A stretch of 64,000 nucleotides of DNA from Halorussus rarus (GTDB lineage Archaea; Halobacteriota; Halobacteria; Halobacteriales; Haladaptataceae): positions 1-64,000 of the forward strand of contig NZ_QPMJ01000002.1 of the NCBI RefSeq assembly GCF_003369835.1, read 5' to 3'. The notes beneath the pieces are model-generated. The model ran no database searches. It had not been told where the DNA came from and saw only the letters and a program-made list of their open reading frames with translations. Of this stretch, positions 57,519 through 64,000 are shown in pieces. Position numbers and translations under genes: made by a program. Numbering within the stretch: position 1 is the first letter of the stretch; each line of letters begins with the position of its first letter.

Positions 57519-59255
57519 TCAGACGTTGAGGAACGACCCGACGACGATCCTGGTGAACACCGCGATGGCGCTCGACATCCACGTCAGGAAGACGAAGTGC
57601 ATGTAGGAGTTGACCTTGTGGCCGCCGTCGGCGATGCGGACCATCAGCGCCGACAGCACCGCGTTGAGCAGAGTGATGATGATCAGCAGGTACTCGATGG
57701 TCGGGATGTCGTACACGTTGGTGTGGATGATGGTCGTGACGTCGAGCTGGCTGCTGTCGAGCCCGATGGACATGCCCGCCAGCACCTCGACGATCTCGAG
57801 GCCGATGAAGAACGCGAAGGTCGACGCCGCGGTGATACCGTAGAGGACGCCGATGAGCGTGACCGTCGACTGGGCGCGGCGCTCGCGGAGCTGGAGCACC
57901 TCGTTCATGTTGGCCGCGATGAGCTCGCCCAGCTGCTTAGGGTCCCCGCCCATCTGGCGGCCGACCAGGAACATCTCGGAGAACTTCTGGATGAGGTACG
58001 ACCGCGAGTCGGCGGTGAAGTGGCGCCACGCCATCGCCGGCTCGATGCGCATGTTGAGCCGCTTGTAGAGGTCGTCGACGTTCTCGGTCAGCGCGCCGAA
58101 GTTCTTGCCGCGCAGGCTCTCGAGGACCTTCGTGGTCGTGGACTGCTTGGCGGTCTCGGTCGCGCCGAGCGCGCGGATGAAGCTGGTGAACTCCTCGTCG
58201 CGCTCCTTGATCTGCTCTTCCTCCTTGCGCGCGACCAGACCGGGTATCAGCAACGGCGTCGACGGGATCGCGGCGTAGAACGGCAGGGGGATCGCGTTCG
58301 GGTCGATGCTCGTCCGACCCAGCAGGATCAGCAGGCACGCGCCAATCGCGAGGAACGTCAGCAGGATGCCGACCGCGACCGAGATGCGGATGCGCCACTC
58401 GGTGTCGGTGGTGGTCCCCTGGGGATGGTACCAGACCGGGTCGTACGGCGCCGTGGTCCGGATCATCACCAGGAACCCCGTCTGGACGAACGCGAACATC
58501 ACCACGACCGCGCTGACCGTCATCGTCGGGTTGGTACCGGTCAGGATGGGCAGCACGGTCGCGAACACCAGCGCGAACGTCACCGACAGCACCATCGAGA
58601 GGTAGAGGTCCTTCATCACCTCGAGGTTCTGGAGCGACCCCTCGTAGATGGTGACGTAGTTCTGGATGACCACGTCCTGCTCGCTCAGCAGGAAGTCCTG
58701 GATCTCCTGGCCGGCGTTGATGGTGTACGCGAGCCGGTCGAGGAAGTCGGCGAACGGCTTGCTCGGGGACTTGTTCGCCCGGATGCGCAGGGCGTCGTCG
58801 AGGCTCTGGTTCCACGTGTCGACCAGCTGCGTAATGCGGCGCATCTCCTCGGCCAGCGCGCCGTACTCCTCCTCCTCGCCGAGCGTCCGGAACACCTCCA
58901 CGCGGTCGATGTTCGCGGTCGAGAGGATAGTCATGTGGGTGATGAACAGGTGGAGGCTGTCCTCGATCTCCTTGCGCTTCTGGTCGCGCAGGATCTTGGG
59001 GTAGATGACCGCGACCCCGACCGCCAGCAGGCCGAGCAGCGGAATCGGTCCGCGGATGAGCAGCGGGAAGTCGGTCAGCAGGAAGGCGACGACCGTCAGC
59101 AGGAAGAAGACGGCCGCGGGGGCCACCACGAGGGTGAGGTACCGACCGACCGGCGTCTCCATGTGCCGGTAGGACTCGACGGTCGAGGACGCGAAGCTGG
59201 CGAGCAGGTCTTTCGCGTCCTTTGGGTTCTCACCCGATTGCTCGTTCGTCGCCAT
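57519..59255 (-). CDS. arlJ: Archaellum membrane platform protein ArlJ (FlaJ)
   Basis: Predicted 578-residue polytopic protein of the T2SF/GspF-like family, with two cytosolic T2SF-type domains (around residues 95-240 and 340-480) and about nine helices. Conserved parts include EEEYGALAEEMRRI, FLDRLAYTINAGQEIQDFL, and MFLVGRQMGGDPKQLGELI. It is the membrane base that works with the ATPase ArlI. A 281-bp gap separates it from arlI, longer than usual in archaellum operons. Confidence 0.96.
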   Translation of the reverse strand: MATNEQSGENPKDAKDLLASFASSTVESYRHMETPVGRYLTLVVAPAAVFFLLTVVAFLLTDFPLLIRGPIPLLGLLAVGVAVIYPKILRDQKRKEIEDSLHLFITHMTILSTANIDRVEVFRTLGEEEEYGALAEEMRRITQLVDTWNQSLDDALRIRANKSPSKPFADFLDRLAYTINAGQEIQDFLLSEQDVVIQNYVTIYEGSLQNLEVMKDLYLSMVLSVTFALVFATVLPILTGTNPTMTVSAVVVMFAFVQTGFLVMIRTTAPYDPVWYHPQGTTTDTEWRIRISVAVGILLTFLAIGACLLILLGRTSIDPNAIPLPFYAAIPSTPLLIPGLVARKEEEQIKERDEEFTSFIRALGATETAKQSTTTKVLESLRGKNFGALTENVDDLYKRLNMRIEPAMAWRHFTADSRSYLIQKFSEMFLVGRQMGGDPKQLGELIAANMNEVLQLRERRAQSTVTLIGVLYGITAASTFAFFIGLEIVEVLAGMSIGLDSSQLDVTTIIHTNVYDIPTIEYLLIIITLLNAVLSALMVRIADGGHKVNSYMHFVFLTWMSSAIAVFTRIVVGSFLNV

Positions 59256-59536
59256 GGTCGTCGGTCCGATAGCGGGTGTTCGCGGGGTTTTCGTCCCACC
59301 TTCATCTCTCTTTCCCTCGGAATATTATCATTGGTACTCGACTGACTTTTCGCGCCGCGCTCGGTTCCGGTTGGAGCCGGGCCGTTTCGGGTCCGCGAGA
59401 ACCCGCTCCTGTGAGAGAATAGAATGTTTCCCGGCACGGTCACGGGCAATACGCCACCGAGGGCAGAAACCGTACGTCGGCGGCCGATACGCGACGTAGG
59501 AGGTCGTCACGTGACACGGGGATTGCAGGCCGGTCG
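59256..59536. other. Gap between arlI and arlJ
   Basis: 281 bp with no gene supported. It holds an AT-rich patch (GATAATATT on the minus strand, near 59321-59330) about 70 bp before the arlJ start, which may be a separate arlJ promoter. Confidence 0.4.
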
Positions 59537-61321
59537 TCAGTCGAACGACCGGTGGATGTCGAACGGGAGCCCGTCGACCCCGTCGCGCTGGAACGCCTCG
59601 ATGGTCTCGTTGACCTCGTGGTAGCCCAGCACGTTCTCCTCGATCATCCGCTCGAACACCTCGGCGCGGAAGTCGAGTTCGTTGTAGATGTCGCGGGTGT
59701 TCTCGTAGCCCAGCAGGGTCGCGATCTGCTCTTCGAGCACGTAGGAGTTGTTCATCCCCTGGAAGACGATCTCGTCCTCGACCGGGTCCCAGTAGAACGA
59801 CTGGCGGGTCACGACGCCGCCCATCTCCTTGGAGTAGCCCTCGATCTCCTGGACCGAGGTCACCCGGCGCAGCACGTCGTCGCCCTGCTTGACCCGGTTC
59901 TGGAACAGCGCGACGTCGGCGTTGTCCATGAACGTCTCGGGGATGTTGATGGGGTCCCCGGTGAACCGCTGGATCATCGAGACGATGTCGCTCGCGTGGA
60001 ACGTCAGCATCACGGGGTGACCGGTCTGGGCCGCCTGGAACGCCATGCGACCCTCCTCCCCACGGACCTCGCCCACGATGATGTAGTCGGGGCGCGAACG
60101 CAGCGCGGCCGCGACCAGGTCGAACATGTCCACGTCCGAGGAGTCCTCGCCGCCGCCCTCCCGGGTCAGGAGCTGCTGCCAGGTGTCGTGGGGCGGCAGC
60201 ACCTCGGCGGTGTCCTCCGCGGTGTAGATCTTCGAGTCGCGGGGGATGAACGACATGATGCAGTTCAGCGTCGTGGTCTTGCCCGACGCCGTCTCCCCGA
60301 CCACGAACACGGTCTGCTCGTTCTCCAGACAGAGCCAGAGGTACGCCGCAAGCTTCGGGCTGAGCGTCCCCCACTTGGTAATCTGGGCCACGGAAAGCGG
60401 CGTCCCCTCGCCCTGACGGATGGTGAGGCTCGGCCCCTTCAGGCTCACGTCGTCGGAGTAGATGATGTTGATACGCGAGCCGTCCGGCAGGGTGGAGTCG
60501 ACGATGGGGTCGGAGTCGCTCACCGGGTCGCCGATGCGCTCGCCCATGTTTCGCAGCCAGTTGTCGAACCGGTCGGGCGACCCGAAGTCCACGCTCGTCC
60601 CCAGCATCCCGTAGGTGCCGTGGTCGACGTACGTCTCGTGGGGGCCGATGACGTGGATGTCCTCGTTGGCCGGGTCGCGCATGATGGGCTCGAGCGGCCC
60701 GAACCCGACGATGTCGCGGTTCAGCCGGTACCGGATGTTCTCGTAGGTCTGCTCGGACACCTCGTAGGTGCCGACGTTCGTGTAGTCCTTGACGACGCGG
60801 ACGATGTCGTCGGTCGAGAACGTCCGGACGCCCTGCTTGAAGTCGTTGTACGAGACGTTCTTGATCCAGTTCAGGATCTGGTCGGCCGAGAGGTTCCGGA
60901 GGTTGGCCTTCCCGCCACCGCCGTCGCCGTCGTTGACTAGCACGGTGTCGTCGAGCAGTTCCTCGATGCGGTCGTCGTACTCGGCCTCGTCCTGGGGCGC
61001 CGGCTTCTTGACGCTCTTCTCCAGGATCTCGCCCCGGACCTTCCCGAACAGCTCCTGTTCGGTGCCCGAGAGCTCGGGCTCGACCGCGTAGTACTCGGTG
61101 TCCTGGCCCACGTCGCCGTAGACGTGGCAGTAGATGGGACCGCCGACCGGGTAGATGACGTTGGGCTTGTCGGCCTCCCAGTCGCCGCTCGGCTCGTCGA
61201 TGAGCCGCGGGAACTCCCCGGTGAACTGCTTGAACCGCTTGAGGTAGTCCCGCAGGTGGGGGCGGCGCATCGCCACTTCCCGAAGGTCGTCCTGAATCTG
61301 TGCGGTCCCGTGTTCGGTCAT
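59537..61321 (-). CDS. arlI: Archaellum motor ATPase ArlI (FlaI)
   Basis: Predicted 594-residue type II/IV secretion-family ATPase driving archaellum assembly and rotation. The Walker A is GETASGKTTTLNC (near residue 345), the Asp box ...KIYTAEDTAEVLPP, Walker B RPDYIIVGEVRGEEG, and the His box TGHPVMLTFHASD. The N-terminal ~220 residues are the acidic haloarchaeal version of the FlaI N-domain. It starts 18 bp after arlH. Confidence 0.97.
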   Translation of the reverse strand: MTEHGTAQIQDDLREVAMRRPHLRDYLKRFKQFTGEFPRLIDEPSGDWEADKPNVIYPVGGPIYCHVYGDVGQDTEYYAVEPELSGTEQELFGKVRGEILEKSVKKPAPQDEAEYDDRIEELLDDTVLVNDGDGGGGKANLRNLSADQILNWIKNVSYNDFKQGVRTFSTDDIVRVVKDYTNVGTYEVSEQTYENIRYRLNRDIVGFGPLEPIMRDPANEDIHVIGPHETYVDHGTYGMLGTSVDFGSPDRFDNWLRNMGERIGDPVSDSDPIVDSTLPDGSRINIIYSDDVSLKGPSLTIRQGEGTPLSVAQITKWGTLSPKLAAYLWLCLENEQTVFVVGETASGKTTTLNCIMSFIPRDSKIYTAEDTAEVLPPHDTWQQLLTREGGGEDSSDVDMFDLVAAALRSRPDYIIVGEVRGEEGRMAFQAAQTGHPVMLTFHASDIVSMIQRFTGDPINIPETFMDNADVALFQNRVKQGDDVLRRVTSVQEIEGYSKEMGGVVTRQSFYWDPVEDEIVFQGMNNSYVLEEQIATLLGYENTRDIYNELDFRAEVFERMIEENVLGYHEVNETIEAFQRDGVDGLPFDIHRSFD

Positions 61322-61339
61322 AGTGGGTGTGAGCGGTCG

Positions 61340-62107
61340 TCAGGCGACGCTGCGGCTCTCGATGACGATCCCGGCGTCGGCGCGCACCGAGAACCCGATG
61401 GTGTCGCCGACCTGTTCGCCCATCCCGGCGAACCGCTTGACCGAGATGTTCCGGCGCACGTCGTTGCCGACCTCGACCATCTGGAGCTCCATGAACACGT
61501 CGGCGATGGCGCGGAACGGCCCGATGGCCTCCTCGTCGACGGTCGACGGGTCGACCGTGAGCACGATGACCTGCCCCTGCGAGACCAGGTCGCGGAAGAA
61601 CGAGATGATCTCGAGGGCCGCCTGGCGCTCCTCGTTCTGGCGGATGAGCGCCTCGAACATGGGGTCGTTGCGGAGGATGGCGTCGAAGGTGTCGATGACG
61701 ATGACGTCGGCGTTCCACATCGCCTCGGCGTTCATCAGCCGGTTGAGCAGCTCCTTGCGGTTGCCGTCGTCGTCCTCGCTCGGCTTGGTGAGCCGCCGAC
61801 CGCTCCCGGTGTCCACGTCGGCGTGGAGGAACAGCAGCCGTTCGTCGAGCAGGTGGTCCTCCACGCTGTACGACAGCGAGTGCATCTGGTCGATGAATCC
61901 CCCGATGGTGAGTTCCGTCGACAGCAGCGTGACGCTGTGGTCGGTCTCGCACAGCCCGTAGCTGAACCGCTGGCTGATCGCCGACTTGCCGGCGCCGTAG
62001 TCGCCCTCGATGAGGACGATGGAACCCCGGGGGATGCCGCCCCCGAGCTCCTGGTTCAGTCGGTCGTGGTCTTCGAGGCCGAGCGAGTAGAGGTTGTCTC
62101 GTGTCAT
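61340..62107 (-). CDS. arlH: Archaellum ATP-binding protein ArlH (FlaH)
   Basis: Predicted 255-residue RecA/KaiC-like protein. Walker [14 protein letters not shown] is near residue 32, and the Walker B-like strand [16 protein letters not shown] near 130. It forms a ring on the ArlI motor in other archaea, binding ATP without strong hydrolysis. It follows arlG by 2 bp. Confidence 0.96.
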   Translation of the reverse strand: MTRDNLYSLGLEDHDRLNQELGGGIPRGSIVLIEGDYGAGKSAISQRFSYGLCETDHSVTLLSTELTIGGFIDQMHSLSYSVEDHLLDERLLFLHADVDTGSGRRLTKPSEDDDGNRKELLNRLMNAEAMWNADVIVIDTFDAILRNDPMFEALIRQNEERQAALEIISFFRDLVSQGQVIVLTVDPSTVDEEAIGPFRAIADVFMELQMVEVGNDVRRNISVKRFAGMGEQVGDTIGFSVRADAGIVIESRSVA

Positions 62108-62109
62108 GG

Positions 62110-62565
62110 TTATTGGATTCTGAACCGCAACGTCTCCTCGTCGCCGTTGACGATGACCGTCACCCGGTGGTCGCCGGGTTCGAGGGATTTGGTAATGGTC
62201 AGTCTGGCAACGTTCCCGACCATCCAGGTGTCGCCGTCCGCAACTTCCACTGTCACGTCCGTCTGTAGCCGTCCGTCGACCAGTACGTCTATCTGTCCGC
62301 TGTCCGCGTCGAGGTTCAGCGACCCGGTGTTCTTCACCAGCACCGTCAGGCTCCCTTCACCGCTGTCATCGTAAATCGCGTCGACGCTCCCGGGGTCGCT
62401 GATAATCTCGATGTCCGTCCGGACGTCCTTCGCGACGTCGAGGCTCCTATCGCCGAGCGCCGACGAGAGCCGCTGGACGCCCTGGGTGAACGTCCCCGCC
62501 ACGCTCGCGGCGATGAGCAGGCTGGCGATGAACAGGATGAGGTGGGAACTGGAGACGCTCGCCAC
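62110..62565 (-). CDS. arlG: Archaellum stator protein ArlG (FlaG)
   Basis: Predicted 151-residue protein with GTG start directly abutting the arlF stop. One N-terminal helix ([21 protein letters not shown]) is followed by a beta-rich exported domain ([20 protein letters not shown]). Together with ArlF it forms the stator contacting the S-layer in other archaea. Confidence 0.93.
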   Translation of the reverse strand: MASVSSSHLILFIASLLIAASVAGTFTQGVQRLSSALGDRSLDVAKDVRTDIEIISDPGSVDAIYDDSGEGSLTVLVKNTGSLNLDADSGQIDVLVDGRLQTDVTVEVADGDTWMVGNVARLTITKSLEPGDHRVTVIVNGDEETLRFRIQ

Positions 62566-63033
62566 TCAGCTCACCTCCTCAACCTCGGCCGCCGCGGAGA
62601 CACCGGAATCGGTCACGACCTTCACGCGGGTAGGAGCATTAGTGAAGTCGGAATCAGACCCGTAGTCGTACACGAAGTAGAGGGTTTCACCGGGCAACCA
62701 GAGACCGGTCGTGTCGTTGCCGTCGACTTCCAGCGTCTCCATACTATCATGAGACGTGTAAGTGCCATTAATAAGGATGTCGGTGTCCGTAATCGAAAGC
62801 GTCGAGGAGCCCGTGTTCTCCACGGACACGTTCAAAGTGTCCGAGGCGGTGTTGGCAACGGCACTGCCGATAGTGATACCGGTGTTCTGTCGGGAGAGTT
62901 CCTTGTCAGTGCTGTCCTGATAGGCGTCGTTGACGGCTTCGACGCCGTTGTTCACCGCGGCGTGGGCGATTCCGAAGCTGATGACGATGCCGAGGAACAG
63001 GACCACCGTCGCGCCGCTAACGCTGAATCCCAT
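62566..63033 (-). CDS. arlF: Archaellum stator protein ArlF (FlaF)
   Basis: Predicted 155-residue protein. The N-terminal helix (FSVSGATVVLFLGIVISFGIAHAAV) is followed by a beta-sandwich domain (NTASDTLNVSVENTGSSTLS). ATG 63033 (MGFSV) is chosen over the upstream GTG at 63042 because family members begin with MGFSxS. It overlaps the end of the arlCE gene by about 17 bp. Confidence 0.93.
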   Translation of the reverse strand: MGFSVSGATVVLFLGIVISFGIAHAAVNNGVEAVNDAYQDSTDKELSRQNTGITIGSAVANTASDTLNVSVENTGSSTLSITDTDILINGTYTSHDSMETLEVDGNDTTGLWLPGETLYFVYDYGSDSDFTNAPTRVKVVTDSGVSAAAEVEEVS

Positions 63034-64000
63034 CGCGCCCACCTCGGATCTGCGCGCAGTGTTCGACGATCTTCCGTTGGACGGCGTCGCCGGTCAGCTG
63101 GCTCAGGAAGGTGAGGCTCTGGATGTGGTCGTCGACCTCGAGCGTCGCGGGCCCGGTCTCCTCCGCGTCGACCGCGTCCACGTCGGCGAATCCCCTCACG
63201 AACGCCAGCAGTTCCTCCTCGACCGACTCGCTGATCCACCCGATGTCGCCGTAGTACTCGACGGTCCGGACCGCGTCCTCGGGGCCGAACTCCGTGACGA
63301 GGAACTCGAGCCACTCCATCACGACGAGGTCCGAGACGTAGCCGTTCGGCAGTTCCGCGAGGTAGGGCTTGCCGCCCCGCCCGGCGGTCCTGGCGGTCCC
63401 GGCCGGTTCCGCTGTCTCGGTCGTCGCGGGTTCGGTGTCGTCGGGCTCCTCGAACTCGAAGTCGCCGTCCCCGGGCTCGTCGGTGGCGGTCTCGGGCTCG
63501 ACGGCCGGCTCGGGGTCGACCTCGTCGTCCGGGGGCGACTCGCCGTCCTCCTCGGCCCACTCGGCGTCGCCGGACTCGTACTCCTCCTTGAGCTCCGCGA
63601 ACGTCGACCCGCCGGCCTGCCCGCCTCCGGCGTCCTCCCCGTCGTCCTCCGGGGCGTCCATCGCGGCGTCTTCGTCGTCGAGCGCCTCGTCTGGCGAGTC
63701 GAAGCCGAGGTCGGCGGCGTCGTCGTCGAAGTCGTCGTCTTCCTCGAAGTCGTCGTCCCCTTCGAAGTCGTCCTCGAGGTCCTCCTCCTCGTCGAAGTCG
63801 TCGTCGAAGAAGCTCTCGGCTTCGGCGTCGGCGACGTCGGAGTCGAGGTCCTCCTCCTCTTCCTCTTCCTCCTCGTCGCCGTCGAACAGGCCGAACCCGC
63901 CGCCGCCCTCGCCGAGGGCCTCGCCGCCGCCCATGCCCCCCTGCTGGACGTCGTCGACGAACGGGTTGACGCCGCGCGTCACCATCTCGTAGATCTCGAG
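63017..64000 (-). CDS. arlCE: Archaellum protein ArlCE (FlaC/FlaE fusion), 5' end beyond window
   Basis: The frame stays open to the window edge, reading LEIYEMVTRGVNPFV, which is the typical end of a FlaC-type domain (xxYExVxxxxNPFV). A ~200-residue acidic, low-complexity linker (runs of E and D) follows, then the FlaD/E domain (PYLAELPNGYVSDLVVMEWL and FVTEFGPEDAVRTVEYYGDIGWIS). These adaptors link the motor to the taxis switch (CheF/CheY) in haloarchaea. The internal Met at 63985 is not the true start; the gene begins outside this window. Confidence 0.94.
   Translation of the reverse strand, partial: LEIYEMVTRGVNPFVDDVQQGGMGGGEALGEGGGGFGLFDGDEEEEEEEEDLDSDVADAEAESFFDDDFDEEEDLEDDFEGDDDFEEDDDFDDDAADLGFDSPDEALDDEDAAMDAPEDDGEDAGGGQAGGSTFAELKEEYESGDAEWAEEDGESPPDDEVDPEPAVEPETATDEPGDGDFEFEEPDDTEPATTETAEPAGTARTAGRGGKPYLAELPNGYVSDLVVMEWLEFLVTEFGPEDAVRTVEYYGDIGWISESVEEELLAFVRGFADVDAVDAEETGPATLEVDDHIQSLTFLSQLTGDAVQRKIVEHCAQIRGGRDGIQR

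Noticed and set aside
59328-61952. Long minus-strand open frame (about 870 codons) overlapping arlI in another frame
   Set aside because: Arg/Gly/Pro-rich translation with no motif, whereas arlI in its frame shows Walker A and B.
63017-63985. Complete arlCE gene starting at the Met at 63985
   Set aside because: The frame remains open to the window edge with FlaC-type residues (LEIYE) just upstream, so the true start lies outside.
1-64000. CRISPR array, insertion sequence, integrase or prophage
   Set aside because: No regularly spaced repeats, transposase, integrase or phage structural genes were recognised; the tRNA-like gene has no integrase beside it.

Overview
The window reads as a piece of chromosome from an extremely halophilic archaeon (class Halobacteria; genus not determined). 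The 16S rRNA 5' end at the left edge has the archaeal start ATTCCGGTTGATCCTGCCGG. GC is high, proteins are strongly acidic, Tat signals and a PGF-CTERM anchor are present, and there is an archaellum operon with CheF proteins. I saw no insertion sequence, integrase, phage gene or CRISPR array.

Layout. 0-0.6 kb: 5' end of a 16S gene (minus strand) with tandem rRNA promoters. 0.7-9.9 kb: housekeeping genes, namely a TrmB/FilR1-like regulator, an ABC-2 exporter pair, an HSL-type esterase, a DUF7344-type regulator, an AlkA-like glycosylase, a RimK ligase fused to a RimB-type protease domain, and an AstE/AspA-type deacylase. 10.2-13.9 kb: sdhCDBA (succinate dehydrogenase). 14-17.4 kb: small membrane proteins and a large PGF-CTERM surface protein with seven sequence repeats and two PKD domains.

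17.8-40.1 kb is a cell-surface glycan region: DUF1616 protein, Tat lipoprotein with a beta-helix, two FemAB/GNAT-like transferases, an alkaline-phosphatase-superfamily enzyme, GlmM, a five-gene Wbp-type set (acetyltransferase, aminotransferase, oxidoreductase, UDP-sugar 6-dehydrogenase, 2-epimerase), a polysaccharide deacetylase, a multi-pass GT-C-like membrane protein, a Wzx-type flippase and a GalE-like epimerase. GlmU and GlmS follow at 48-52 kb, so UDP-GlcNAc supply and its conversion to a 2,3-diacetamido uronic acid nucleotide are probably both encoded here. A Tat-exported subtilase lies at 40.2 kb.

41.7-64 kb is a motility region interleaved with surface-glycan genes: CheF, a soluble transducer, a HEAT-repeat protein, an archaellin with four N-glycosylation sequons, CheW, GlmU/GlmS, a second deacetylase, an unusual tRNA-like gene, a hybrid sensor kinase, a second CheF, a UPF0104 membrane protein, and arlCE-F-G-H-I-J (arlCE runs off the right edge).

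The most notable pattern is a recurrent element, consensus RTAACAAAG, found 12 times in intergenic or gene-end DNA. It is always on the coding strand of the gene it precedes and in several cases sits 24-38 bp before the start, where a TATA/BRE element would be. It concentrates on the surface-glycan genes and also precedes the tRNA-like gene, suggesting a promoter class or regulon.
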